Origin: a virus
Length of the DNA: 22,343 bases
Direction: 5' to 3' (one strand)
IMG/VR virus record: IMGVR_UViG_3300031857_001526
Span: 1 to 22,343 of that record
The notes under the pieces were generated by a model. The model made no database searches. It saw only the letters and a list, made by a program, of their open reading frames with translations, and had not been told where the DNA came from. Made by a program: the position numbers and the translations under genes. Shown here one piece after another: positions 13,695-22,100 of the stretch; the stretch's first letter is position 1; the number at the start of each line of letters is the position of its first letter.

Positions 13695-13721
13695 TGCTGG
13701 TAACACGTATATTGTTATTAC
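13695..13721 (+). repeat. Cassette-end core at right border of array, no visible attC arms
   Basis: TGCTGGTAAC (13695-13704) matches in reverse complement the start of the methyltransferase cassette (12926-12935). No paired left/right arms follow. A GTTATTA stands at 13714-13720, only 9 bases further on, so the last site appears truncated. Confidence 0.55.
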
Positions 13722-13745
13722 TAAGCAAACAAAAACACATTGATT

Positions 13746-13952
13746 ATGAGCAAGTTTCTGTATTACAATACACTACTAATGGTTCAAACAGATGGCAAAC
13801 AAGTTTGGGCTGATAATCAATGCTCACAAGGTTTTATCCCAAAAGACAGGGCAGAAATTTATTACAAGATAAGAGGCAAGATGTACAGCCGTAAACAGGT
13901 GTTTAATCAACGGTATTTAGTACGGATGGAGAAAGAAACGCTGCCTTTTTAA
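13746..13952 (+). CDS. Small hypothetical phage protein
   Basis: 68 residues from ATG 13746 (a TTG at 13740 would add two residues). MSKFLYYNTLLMVQTDGKQV, then a Cys-containing CSQGFIPKDRAEIYYKIRG and a basic C-terminus ending EKETLPF. No recognised family. It lies 41 bases after the last cassette core, in the same direction, so it is most simply the phage gene originally next to 10290, now displaced by the array. Confidence 0.6.
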   Translation: MSKFLYYNTLLMVQTDGKQVWADNQCSQGFIPKDRAEIYYKIRGKMYSRKQVFNQRYLVRMEKETLPF

Positions 13953-14042
13953 TGTTCAAAATGAGTTGGCGTTCATGGTTCACTAAATATCTACTTTTCT
14001 GAACTTTAAATCCCAAAGTATTAATAAATAAAAAATAAAAAA

Positions 14043-14270
14043 ATGATAGACCAAAAAACAGTAAACCAAACATTACAACAACTTTGCGAATCTGCTGAAA
14101 ACAATAAAAAGAAACACGATATTGCTAATGCAATGGCAGAAATTAGTATAAATGGAGTAGATTATCAGATTCAGATTTTATTCGTTGCTGATAAATATCT
14201 TTGGTTAAAAGAGGATGAAGTAAGGTTTCAGGAGGCTACTAAAATAGATTTTGAAAATAAATCATTTTAA
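14043..14270 (+). CDS. Small hypothetical protein, last gene of the rightward block
   Basis: 75 residues, helical N-terminal half (QTLQQLCESAENNKKKHDIA) and a strand-rich second half (INGVDYQIQILFVADKYLWL). No recognised family. An A-rich leader (14018-14042) precedes the ATG. Its TAA (14268-14270) shares bases with the stop of the convergent metallopeptidase gene (14267-14269), so the two transcription units collide; no hairpin terminator is seen between them. Confidence 0.65.
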   Translation: MIDQKTVNQTLQQLCESAENNKKKHDIANAMAEISINGVDYQIQILFVADKYLWLKEDEVRFQEATKIDFENKSF

Positions 14271-14518
14271 CCATTATCAACGAACCTAACACCTAAATCC
14301 CATAAAACTTTTGCCATTTCAGAAGCTGATTTTGTTACTTGTGATTCTGTTAATTCGGGGAACATTACATGAAGCAACTCATGAAGGGTAGTGTCTATTT
14401 TTTGTATTCCCTTTAACCTCTTATCAATAGCAATTACCCTATCTTCTTTCCACGCCAAACCAACGGCTTTATACTGCCCTAAATGAGAATACAAAACTTT
14501 AATCGGCTTCTTTTTCAT
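14267..14518 (-). CDS. Small zinc metallopeptidase-like protein (HELLH)
   Basis: 83 residues. The motif TTLHELLHVMFPE (about 43-55) is a classical HExxH zinc site, followed by a helix with SASEMAKVLWDLG in which an acidic residue could be the third ligand. Such short HExxH phage proteins resemble ImmA/IrrE or SprT-type peptidases and often process a repressor or structural protein. No partner HTH domain is fused. It is the last gene of the leftward block and overlaps its upstream neighbour by 20 bases. Confidence 0.7.
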   Translation of the reverse strand: MKKKPIKVLYSHLGQYKAVGLAWKEDRVIAIDKRLKGIQKIDTTLHELLHVMFPELTESQVTKSASEMAKVLWDLGVRFVDNG

Positions 14519-14687
14519 AGTCTAAACCTCCCATCACTTCAAGTGGTGTAAATTTCTCATCCCTTACTAAAAGGCGGTAAAGTTTGGTTAATGCTTCTTC
14601 TTCTGCACGAACTATTTTTAGCCTATCCGCAACCCATTTGCGTTTTTCTTCGTTACTCATTTTCTCAAATTTCTTTGGTACTTTCAT
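14499..14687 (-). CDS. Small hypothetical protein
   Basis: 62 residues, very Lys/Glu-rich and likely fully helical: MKVPKKFEKMSNEEKRKWVA, RLKIVRAEEEALTKLYRLLV, then LEVMGGLDYEKEAD. No motif for catalysis, no membrane segment. It sits between the metallophosphoesterase (4-base ATGA overlap) and the metallopeptidase, so it is translated with both. A coiled-coil or adaptor role is possible but unsupported. Confidence 0.6.
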   Translation of the reverse strand: MKVPKKFEKMSNEEKRKWVADRLKIVRAEEEALTKLYRLLVRDEKFTPLEVMGGLDYEKEAD

Positions 14688-15652
14688 AGTATTTGATTGT
14701 TATAGATTTCTAAATTCCTCACATGGAAATTTCCGTTTGCTCTTGTGATATGTGCAAACCCTAAATTATGTTTTGTATTGTGCGGGTCATAGTCAGGGTT
14801 CAACTCACAAAGGCATCCAGTGGAAAAACAGCTTATAATATTTCCTTTCAGATTGCTTTCCGTGTGTTTACTGGATTGATGGCAATGCCCTATAATGGTA
14901 CTTGCTTTGGCTCTTAAAAATATTCCCCTTGCAGGATTTACAGGACTAAAAACCCCTTTAATTAACGTATGACCATGCAAACAATGTAACCCGTCAATCT
15001 TCAATACTTGCTTTTCAGTCAGATATTCAATTTCCAATTCATCCAGTTTCAATCTGCTTTGTAAAGAATAGTAATTATCATCCCAAACCATAGGAGCATT
15101 TTTAGCTAACCATTTTTCATACCACCTATCATGATTACCTTCCAACCAAATTACTTTAGCTTCAGGGAAACTTAAACGGATGTGCATTAAAATCTGTTGA
15201 GTAATCTCAAACATCTTCTTTGCTTCGCCTCTGTCAGGTTTCTTATCAAATCTTGTAAAAGGGAAGTTATCAATCACATCACCACCTAAAACAATACAGT
15301 TGATTTTATTAGTCTTTCCGTATTCAATCGCTAATTCTAAAGCCTCATGATGATGATTAGGTGCGTGAATATCACTAAGCCAAAGAATGTTATTGTATTG
15401 CTGCGGTAAATTATAAGGGGCTGTTTTCTTTGCCTGTGATTTCGGAATACAAAAGCCCTTGTGAGTTGCTAAGTCTCTTTTGTCTTTTCCAAAACTTCCT
15501 GTAATGTATCTTACAAAACTTCTTACATCTTCAGCGTCTTTAAATATCAGTGGGTTGTCGGAGTGAATTTTAACGGCTATTGCACGTTTGGATAATTCAG
15601 GGAAGCGTTCAACGTAATCTCTTACGATATTAGTTTTTCCAAGTGTATTCAT
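14684..15652 (-). CDS. Metallophosphoesterase with N-terminal helical extension
   Basis: 322 residues. The calcineurin-like metal-binding motifs are all present: SDIH (Asp94, His96), GGDVID (Asp125, Asp128), GNHD (Asn173-Asp175), LHGH (His226, His228) and GHCH (His256, His258). The enzyme should hydrolyse a phosphoester with a two-metal centre; the substrate (nucleic acid, cyclic nucleotide or phosphoprotein) cannot be told. The first 65 residues (ELSKRAIAVKIHSDNPLIF, EDVRSFVRYITGSFGKDKR) look like a small HTH-type domain, suggesting DNA contact. It lies directly downstream of the endolysin gene. Confidence 0.88.
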   Translation of the reverse strand: MNTLGKTNIVRDYVERFPELSKRAIAVKIHSDNPLIFKDAEDVRSFVRYITGSFGKDKRDLATHKGFCIPKSQAKKTAPYNLPQQYNNILWLSDIHAPNHHHEALELAIEYGKTNKINCIVLGGDVIDNFPFTRFDKKPDRGEAKKMFEITQQILMHIRLSFPEAKVIWLEGNHDRWYEKWLAKNAPMVWDDNYYSLQSRLKLDELEIEYLTEKQVLKIDGLHCLHGHTLIKGVFSPVNPARGIFLRAKASTIIGHCHQSSKHTESNLKGNIISCFSTGCLCELNPDYDPHNTKHNLGFAHITRANGNFHVRNLEIYNNQIL

Positions 15653-15666
15653 GTATGTATTTTTGG

Positions 15667-16101
15667 TTAAATCTTAGCTAACTGAAAGTGCATACCGTCT
15701 TTGCGCTTCCAGTCTCCACCCCAATCAAATCCAGCATCTTTAAACGCCTTTACAAAAGCAGGCGTAAGCTGTGGGGTTTTACCTAAACCGTTCCATGCTG
15801 CATTTACATCTATTGCAACACCCCATGAATGTAAACTCATGGATAATAAACTTCCTCTTTGTTTGCGGATGTTAAAACAACCATCCCATGTTACTAAATC
15901 CAAATACAAGCCCCTGTTAATAAGATTCCAAAAAGCAGCCTCTAATGGGGCTACCAAATCTTTATTACAGTAAATCTTATTTGGAATAGTTGGTATCTTC
16001 TTATTGATAACATCGGGTACATCCCATAAAATCATTGAAGCGTTTGCCTTTGATGATGCGGGTTCTCCGTACTTGTTAAAACAATCTTTTGGGGTAATCA
16101 T
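15667..16101 (-). CDS. M15-family peptidase, probable endolysin
   Basis: 144 residues from the ATG at 16101, whose 4-base overlap with the upstream stop supports it over an ATG at 16128. Zinc-site motifs of the M15 (D-Ala-D-Ala carboxypeptidase/L-Ala-D-Glu) family are SLHSWGVAIDVN (His91, Asp98) and DGMHFQL (His138). Such enzymes cut peptidoglycan stem peptides and serve as endolysins in many phages. No signal peptide is seen, so release depends on a holin, and small membrane proteins lie just upstream. Confidence 0.88.
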   Translation of the reverse strand: MITPKDCFNKYGEPASSKANASMILWDVPDVINKKIPTIPNKIYCNKDLVAPLEAAFWNLINRGLYLDLVTWDGCFNIRKQRGSLLSMSLHSWGVAIDVNAAWNGLGKTPQLTPAFVKAFKDAGFDWGGDWKRKDGMHFQLAKI

Positions 16102-16451
16102 GCGGTTATAATTGAAAGAATTAAACAAACAATAATCTTATGTAGCGGCCTGATGCCAAATTTATTCATCAAAATATCTATCTTACTGTTAGTTGTCAAC
16201 GAATAATACAACGGATGTTTGTGCCGTAAAATATTTAAAACAGGTTCGTAAACAACGCCACGAATAAATACATAATTCAACACACCTTCATTATAAAAGC
16301 AGGGTATCATTAAGACTAAGGCAATAAAGTAAGTAACCCACTTATTAATGTTCTTTACTTTGCCATGCGCTGCATCTATTCGCCATGCCTCAATCCCTGC
16401 GGCTGTTAAACTTGCTATGATGTTATAAATAATCAAAACCAAACATCCCAA
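16098..16451 (-). CDS. Membrane protein of the lysis region
   Basis: 117 residues with three hydrophobic segments (about 3-20, 38-54 and near the C-terminus CLILSIITA), separated by charged stretches including WRIDAAHGKVKNINK. No recognised family. It is adjacent to the endolysin, overlapping its ATG, and overlaps its upstream neighbour by 19 bases. A holin or an inner-membrane accessory is possible, but two smaller candidates upstream fit that role better. Confidence 0.6.
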   Translation of the reverse strand: MGCLVLIIYNIIASLTAAGIEAWRIDAAHGKVKNINKWVTYFIALVLMIPCFYNEGVLNYVFIRGVVYEPVLNILRHKHPLYYSLTTNSKIDILMNKFGIRPLHKIIVCLILSIITA

Positions 16452-16705
16452 AAGTCAGCAGCTATTAAATAAAACATAATACCTCCAAAAACTAAGTGCA
16501 GTAAAAACATTTTAAACATGGAAGTTTCTACTAAAGGAATTTTCTTGCCATCATAAATTTTTCGGATTCTTTCGCCTCTTGCACCTTTCTCCCACACATA
16601 AGAACCGCCAGCACTTTGAGCGATTGCAAAACCCAACCAAATAAAAGCACATCCTATACAAAGGATAAGTGCCAACCAAAAGTCAAATGTTAATGCTAAA
16701 AACAT
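16433..16705 (-). CDS. Small membrane protein
   Basis: 90 residues from the ATG at 16705, two bases after the upstream stop; an ATG at 16750 would add 15 residues but overlap the upstream gene by 43 bases. Hydrophobic segments lie near the N-terminus (LALTFDFWLALILCIGCAFI) and near the C-terminus (LLHLVFGGIMFYLIAADFW), separated by a basic loop (EKGARGERIRKIYDGKK). No known family recognised. It belongs to the lysis/membrane cluster. Confidence 0.6.
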   Translation of the reverse strand: MFLALTFDFWLALILCIGCAFIWLGFAIAQSAGGSYVWEKGARGERIRKIYDGKKIPLVETSMFKMFLLHLVFGGIMFYLIAADFWDVWF

Positions 16706-16707
16706 AA

Positions 16708-17334
16708 TTAAAATTTTATAGGTGAAATAATCTTGTACACGAATTTCCAAATCGGCTTACGGAATATCCAAACTACTAACAACCAAAACCCAATAAGCCA
16801 CCGCATAGCCCAATTATTTGCTGTTTTACGGGCTTTAACGGCTTTGTCCTTATCTTCTATTAACTTTTCTTTTTGCGCCTCTAATGCGTTTATTTTAGCC
16901 CTTAGTTCTTCTTTTTCTAAAATATGGCCTTTCTCTTTTTCGTTCCACTCAAACTTTGCCTTGTCCAGTTTAGCCGTTGATTCTTTGGTTATGGTTATTA
17001 TTCTTTCTTTAGTAACAAATCTTTCTTTTACGATAGTTCTAAAAAATATCTTCGCACTGTCTAAGGTCATGGAATCAATCATGGCATACAATACAGCAAA
17101 CTCCCTTTCATACTCTTGTAATAAACCTGAATCAGTTATATACTGGGTATCAGTTGAGGTTTTGATAGGGTAAAGGCTATCACATAGATTCGCTGTGTAA
17201 ACAGGATTCTTAGTAACAAACTTGTTTACTTTCTTTGCTGTGGTACAAGAACTTATCCAACAGATAAGCAGCACAAGCAAAGCCCAAACCAATAACATAA
17301 CCCATTTCGGGTCTATATTAATTTTCTTTACCAT
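16708..17334 (-). CDS. Lipoprotein with C-terminal membrane helix, candidate u-spanin
   Basis: 208 residues. The N-terminus is a lipoprotein signal: basic MVKKINIDPK, hydrophobic VMLLVWALLVLLICW, lipobox ISSC with Cys30. A long charged, coiled-coil-prone ectodomain follows (Lys/Glu-rich, about 100-170) and a C-terminal membrane helix (WLIGFWLLVVWIF) with a basic end. Outer-membrane lipid anchor plus inner-membrane helix in one chain is the topology of unimolecular spanins (as in phage T1 gp11), which fuse the two membranes in the last step of lysis. Neighbours are holin-like proteins and the endolysin. The assignment is by topology only. Confidence 0.6.
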   Translation of the reverse strand: MVKKINIDPKWVMLLVWALLVLLICWISSCTTAKKVNKFVTKNPVYTANLCDSLYPIKTSTDTQYITDSGLLQEYEREFAVLYAMIDSMTLDSAKIFFRTIVKERFVTKERIITITKESTAKLDKAKFEWNEKEKGHILEKEELRAKINALEAQKEKLIEDKDKAVKARKTANNWAMRWLIGFWLLVVWIFRKPIWKFVYKIISPIKF

Positions 17335-17557
17335 CGGGAGTTTTTTTAGTTCCTAATCGGTTGATTGCTTTTTCACCTGCAACACCTACATAAAAGAACA
17401 TCATTAAATACATGAGTTCATCCTGTAAGGCAGGTACTAAAGCCTTCCCTGTGAATAAGTTTGTTAATACCACGATGGTAAACAAACAAACCAAAATAAA
17501 TGAAAACAGCCTCTTGCTGCTTTGCTCGCCTTCGTTTTCTAAAAATGTGAACTTCAT
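17318..17557 (-). CDS. Holin-like small membrane protein
   Basis: 79 residues with two hydrophobic helices: LFSFILVCLFTIVVLTNLF (about 17-35) and LMYLMMFFYVGVAGEKAIN (about 48-66), and a charged C-terminal tail. Size, two-helix layout and position beside a coiled-coil/TM protein and the spanin candidate fit a phage holin that opens the inner membrane. The ATG overlaps the upstream TGA by 4 bases. No family is named with certainty. Confidence 0.6.
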   Translation of the reverse strand: MKFTFLENEGEQSSKRLFSFILVCLFTIVVLTNLFTGKALVPALQDELMYLMMFFYVGVAGEKAINRLGTKKTPDGKEN

Positions 17558-17841
17558 ATTTTACCGATTAAATATTTAATAAATAATGTCAATCCACTAC
17601 CTACAACAGAACCAACAAATAAAGCACCTGCCAGCCATCCTTTAGCTTTTTCCATCTGTTTGTTCATCTCATTGACTTCAACTTCCAATTTCATCAATCG
17701 TTCAATTAACCCCGTTTGATGCAAGTCTTTATCGCCCGCCAACAAAACATAAATACGGTCTATTTTCTCATTGGCTTCATTCATTTGGTCAATCGCTGCC
17801 CAAAACTTTTGCCTGTCTTCAATACTTAGGTACTGTTCCAT
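17554..17841 (-). CDS. Coiled-coil protein with C-terminal membrane helix (XhlA-like topology)
   Basis: 95 residues: long helical N-terminal part (IEDRQKFWAAIDQMNEANEK, then ERLMKLEVEVNEMNKQMEKA) followed by one membrane helix (WLAGALFVGSVVGSGLTLFI) and a short basic tail. This is the layout of XhlA/hemolysin-type phage lysis accessories, which work with a holin. The next gene is the two-helix holin candidate. The family link is by architecture, not by motif. Confidence 0.6.
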   Translation of the reverse strand: MEQYLSIEDRQKFWAAIDQMNEANEKIDRIYVLLAGDKDLHQTGLIERLMKLEVEVNEMNKQMEKAKGWLAGALFVGSVVGSGLTLFIKYLIGKI

Positions 17842-18295
17842 TGTTTCTTACTTTATAAAAATTTCCTTTATACCCGAATGATAAATATTTGTTTCCCCCT
17901 GCATTTACAAACCCCACAAACATTTTACTCGTTTCATCTACTTGCCAAAAGTGAACATCCACACCATACATCCACGAATATTCTCTGTGAACTTTTGCCC
18001 AGCGTTCATTAATTGGTTTGGTTACAATAGTTGATTGCCCTGCTGTAATAGATACCGTTTGAAACAACAACAAACCGCCACGCTTAATCCATAAGTTTTC
18101 TTTGTATTTATCCCATCTGTTTATCATTGAAATTTCAACAAAGGGTTGCACTTGCTTTGAAAGTCTTAATTTATAACCGCCACCAATTTCAGTTCCATGT
18201 GATACAGGATTAACAGGCACAGAAAACGCAAAACGGATAAACGGTTGAGCATTAGCTGATGAAGCAAAAAATAATACGAGTATCAGTAATCTCAT
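17819..18295 (-). CDS. Secreted outer-membrane-like protein
   Basis: 158 residues with a clear signal peptide (MRLLILVLFFASSANAQ, cleavage after Ala-Asn-Ala). The mature part has repeated strands with alternating aromatic residues (FIRFAFSVPVN, GGGYKLRLSKQVQPFVEI, YSWMYGVDVHFWQ, NKYLSFGYKGNFYKV) as in small beta-barrel or porin-like outer-membrane proteins. It is not obviously related to the 3966 gene, though both look like surface barrels. The ATG overlaps the upstream TGA. Role unknown; alteration of the host surface is possible. Confidence 0.7.
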   Translation of the reverse strand: MRLLILVLFFASSANAQPFIRFAFSVPVNPVSHGTEIGGGYKLRLSKQVQPFVEISMINRWDKYKENLWIKRGGLLLFQTVSITAGQSTIVTKPINERWAKVHREYSWMYGVDVHFWQVDETSKMFVGFVNAGGNKYLSFGYKGNFYKVRNNGTVPKY

Positions 18296-18591
18296 TTTTT
18301 CTTTTTAATCAGTTTAACAATTACACCGCAAACAACTGAACTTACAATCGTAGCTGCTGCATCTTTAACATCGAACTTTGAATCATATACCTCTTTTCCT
18401 ACTCCTAAAACAGTACCGTTAATAGTTGCCCAAAGGATAGGTTTGTTTGCTGCAAAGCCGCTTACTGTTCCTATTGCACTACCTGCCATGATGTGATACA
18501 ACTTATCTTCAGGTAGCCACTTGAACGGACTTAATTTTTGCGACTTAACCGCAAATGGGATAAAAAGTAATATGATTATGATAAATTTCAA
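18292..18591 (-). CDS. YfiM-like small exported membrane protein
   Basis: 99 residues from a TTG at 18591 that overlaps the upstream TGA (18590-18588) and puts a signal peptide (KFIIIILLFIPFAVKSQ) at the N-terminus; in-frame ATGs at 18663 and 18645 lie inside the upstream gene and would bury it. The mature part has DKLYHIMAGSAIGTVSGFAA and GKEVYDSKFDVKDAAATIVS, the DKxxH...GKExxD pattern of YfiM/DUF2279-type proteins, and ends in a hydrophobic stretch and KLIKKKK. The function of that family is not established. It is a frequent phage late-region gene in Bacteroidota. Confidence 0.65.
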   Translation of the reverse strand: MKFIIIILLFIPFAVKSQKLSPFKWLPEDKLYHIMAGSAIGTVSGFAANKPILWATINGTVLGVGKEVYDSKFDVKDAAATIVSSVVCGVIVKLIKKKK

Positions 18592-19121
18592 GGCAGCGTG
18601 ATTCTTTTGATTCGTGTTGTTCCAACTCTGCCCACCCACGACCATTGCGGTGTAACATTCCATTCAACTGCCCATCCGTTATAAATAGTACACATTACTA
18701 CATTGTCGCTGTTTCTTCTTACTGTTATCGGAAGTCTTGAATAGTTATCAGCAAAAAAAGCCGTATAAGTAGCGGTTGAGTAAATAATAGCCCAATCACC
18801 GTATTGAATAACTCTTTGCGTGTTTACTGTTGTTGGTACTGTAATTCTGCACATTCCTGTAATTCCTGTGGATGAAAGTGTATCGCTAACATTTCCAGCT
18901 ACTAAGGTTGAGTTCCACAACACAAGACCATCATTATAAATACTTGCCAGCAATGTTGAGCCTAATTTTAATTCAACCCATTTCGTATCATTTACTGCAT
19001 TTGGCGTTGTTGAAACCTGTGTTGAATCGTACCTGTATAAATAATCACGTATCTGAATTACTTTATTTTGCGCTGATGCCGATAAGCTGATAATTAATAA
19101 AAGTGATAATAAATATTTCAT
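18588..19121 (-). CDS. Secreted protein following the tail fibre
   Basis: 177 residues with a signal peptide (MKYLLSLLLIISLSASAQ) and a strand-rich, Ser/Thr/Asn-rich mature part, e.g. NDTKWVELKLGSTLLASIYN, GDWAIIYSTATYTAFFADN, ending VGRVGTTRIKRITLP. No recognised domain. It directly follows the tail-fibre gene (one base after its stop), so it could be a fibre accessory, but a signal peptide would send it out of the cytoplasm, which is odd for a virion part; it may act on the host surface. Confidence 0.65.
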   Translation of the reverse strand: MKYLLSLLLIISLSASAQNKVIQIRDYLYRYDSTQVSTTPNAVNDTKWVELKLGSTLLASIYNDGLVLWNSTLVAGNVSDTLSSTGITGMCRITVPTTVNTQRVIQYGDWAIIYSTATYTAFFADNYSRLPITVRRNSDNVVMCTIYNGWAVEWNVTPQWSWVGRVGTTRIKRITLP

Positions 19122-19122
19122 A

Positions 19123-22100
19123 TTATTTTACGGTTGCGTGTGTTTTATAAATTGCGAAATAATCAGGCCATAATCGAACAGCAGTTGAGCCTGTTTGTTT
19201 TCTGATAAATAAATTTGGTGCTTCGGGTGTAGGTAAATTGGTTGTATGAACAGAAACCAAAACATCGTTTATAAAAAATTCATATCTTGTAGATGTAATT
19301 CTTATTTTTAATTTTGTCCAGTTTGTTGTTACAGGAACAGATGTTGTTGTATATGTTCTTACAGATGATAAAGCAGTAACGGTTTGCCACCTTCCAACGG
19401 CTGCACTTCCTGTACTTGTGCCTGTGGTATCGAATAAGAAAAAAGCCCCATTGGTTTCATCAGTATTTACAGCTTGAAAGAACAACCCCACTTTACAAAT
19501 AACCGCATCTGAAGCACTACCTAAAGAACTTAAATTAACTCTCCATTCTATAATTGTTGGGGTTGTGCCTGCTGCAATAAAAGTATTTAAGTTTTTTATT
19601 GAGCTTCTTGAATTACCAGCTACTGATTGAGTGCCACTACTTAAAGCAAGCCAATTTAACACATCTTCGCTGTGGGTAAATGTTTGAAAAGCAAGACCAG
19701 AGCCAGTACCCGAAAAAGTTGAAATGTTCCCAATAAAACCAGTTCGTGATGCGTCTGATATGTTAAACCTGTCTATGTAAGCTATTTGAGTTGCAGCAAA
19801 CGTAGTATCCATTCGTGTAGCTGGTGCTGCTGTTACCTGCTGCCTCATTAACTGATTGGTAGGTGTATCAACAACTATATGCCAAAGTTTACCTGTGGTA
19901 ATAGGCAGTGAATCTTTGTTGATAAAAGTAGCTGCGTTAACCCTTAACCGAGCATCAACTGTTACAGAATCATTTGCAATGGTTAATTCTAAATTTTTAA
20001 CCGAATGCAATGTTGTTCCACTTGTTGTTGAATTGTAAGAATAGAACCTTAAATTACCACTTCTGCCCGTTCCTCTGCCTCTTGACAAATTGAAATCAAA
20101 ATCATTCCCTTTGTAATTTGAAACATTGGTTACAGAAGCTACATTGAAACTCAAGTCTCTTTCTCCTACAGACCTGCCGCCAAGCCATATATTAGTTGCT
20201 GCGAATAAACCGCCCGATGAAAAAGATACATCATTTGTTTGCCATTGATTGTCTGATTCAGTTGCAAATTCTCCAAATATCATGGAGTTTGAAATGTTAG
20301 CACCTGCATTGCCGTTGCCGTTATTCATAATTAAATGAATATTTCTGCTTCCTGTTGTTATACCTAATAACGAATTTTCTCCAATACCGATATTATTTGA
20401 GCCTGATGTTAAACCAATAGCACCGTTAATAGATATGTTTTTTGAGCCTGAAACAGTTGAAGCATCTGCAGGGGCTGTATTTATTAATACGTTTGTATTA
20501 CCTGTAATAGAGCCTCTTGAATTACCATAAGAAGTATGAAATAATATATTATTATTCCCCGATATGGTGTTTTTTGCCCTTGTTGAACCAAATATTGAAT
20601 TATGGATTTGTATATTTGACTTCCATGTAGTCCCGTAATTTACCGCTTCTCTTATCGGTGCAAAACTAATATATAAGCCTCTTTCATTAGATTGAACAAA
20701 ACCGCTATCAGTCATTACTAATCCATCTGTGTATAGTGTGGCATTTTTTTGTGATACTAAAAAATCAGTATTTAAAACATCGTATTTATTCTCAATAATA
20801 TTGTAATTTTTTACAGGCTGTTTGAATAAGTTACCTTCTTTATCAACTACCACACGTTCCATGTTTTCATTACCAACGGGCAAATCATACAGCTTTGCGA
20901 ATGAACTTGTATCATTAGTGAACAATGCGGCAATTTCGCTACCTATTACTTTTTCTATTTCTCTTGCAAATAATATTTGACCGCTATCAGATAAGTGAAC
21001 CCCGTCATTTGATAAATGCCTTATTTTTATTGCTGTATCAATTCTAACAATAGGTATGCCGTAAGTATTTGCTAAATTAATAAGCGTTGTATTTGGTAAG
21101 TTATTTAACCCTGATGCCTGTGTAACCATTGTTGCAATAGCAGCAATTCTTACACCTGCTCTACGCATTGGCTGTAATAAGCTATCTGCATACTGTCTGA
21201 ATGTGTTTGTATCTATTGTTCTGTTATTGTACCCTAATGTGAATATTACAGGGCTTTCTAATTCAATCGCAATAGGTAAATGAGAAGTTAAGGCATCTTG
21301 CATACCTAATGACGGGGAAGATATATTGTTAAACTTTGTTTTATCACCCCTTAACAATAAGTATGTAAATGATTTACTTTCAGAAGTTGAGCCAGTACCA
21401 GCACTTTGACTATCGCCAAAAATAGTATAACCATGATTTTTTCTATTCCATGAATAAACTTGAAACTTAGTGTAATGCTGCTCACCGCCTAAAAAGCCAA
21501 AAGCCATTTTGCCGCCAATACCAAAACCGTTTTGATTAGGTAGCCTTAAATCAACAGAGTTGCCCGTTCTTCTATTATAAACTCTTGCCTCCGCATAAGC
21601 ATTATCTCTTATCAAAAAAAAGTCAAGCGTATCTAATGAGTTAAAGGCTAAAGACATTACAGAACGTGTAAGTTCAGTTGATAACTGATTATAAAGAATA
21701 ATTCGCCCACTATCAGCAGTTGTACTCATGTCAAAAACAAAGTTTGATTGACCTGCTATTGAACCATTATTACTTTCAAAATGTATAGCAAACCCAAACG
21801 ATGTACTTGTTTTATCTTGCGGTATTAGAGTAGTCGAAAATTTTAATTTGTCGTAATTGTAAAAAGACGTTGTTAATCTGTTTCTATAAACATTCGTTCC
21901 ACCTACACCTACTGAATTTTTATTCCCACCGCTTACAATCATCTTCCCGCTAAAAGTTACAGTTGCATCGGGTGTATTATCAACCCATCCACTTGGTAAA
22001 GAAGTTAATGTGCTGTTTACTTTATAGCCAACGTAATTAGACGGCATAACTCCTGTTTCAGTTGAAACCCATGAGCTATCACCGCCGCCAGAATATTGCG

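Larger units (their letters stand above)
10285..13704 (+). mobile_element. Integron-like gene-cassette array without integrase (CALIN-like) inside a phage
   Basis: Five attC-like sites separate small genes all in one direction. Within four consecutive cassettes the bases after the GTT core at the start are exactly complementary to the bases ending in AAC at the end: 11863-11872 with 12070-12079, 12159-12167 with 12473-12481, 12602-12611 with 12798-12807, and 12926-12935 with 13695-13704. That pairing is diagnostic of cassettes excised and inserted by an integron integrase, because both halves come from one attC in the circular form. No tyrosine recombinase gene is in the window. Phage genes flank both sides. 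Confidence 0.82.

Noticed and set aside
10285-13704. An integron integrase or attI site for the array
   Set aside because: No tyrosine-recombinase frame with Arg...His-x-x-Arg...Tyr motifs is present on either strand in the window.
18592-18663. ATG starts (18663, 18645) for the YfiM-like gene
   Set aside because: They add residues translated from the previous gene's other frame and bury the signal peptide; TTG 18591 is better placed.
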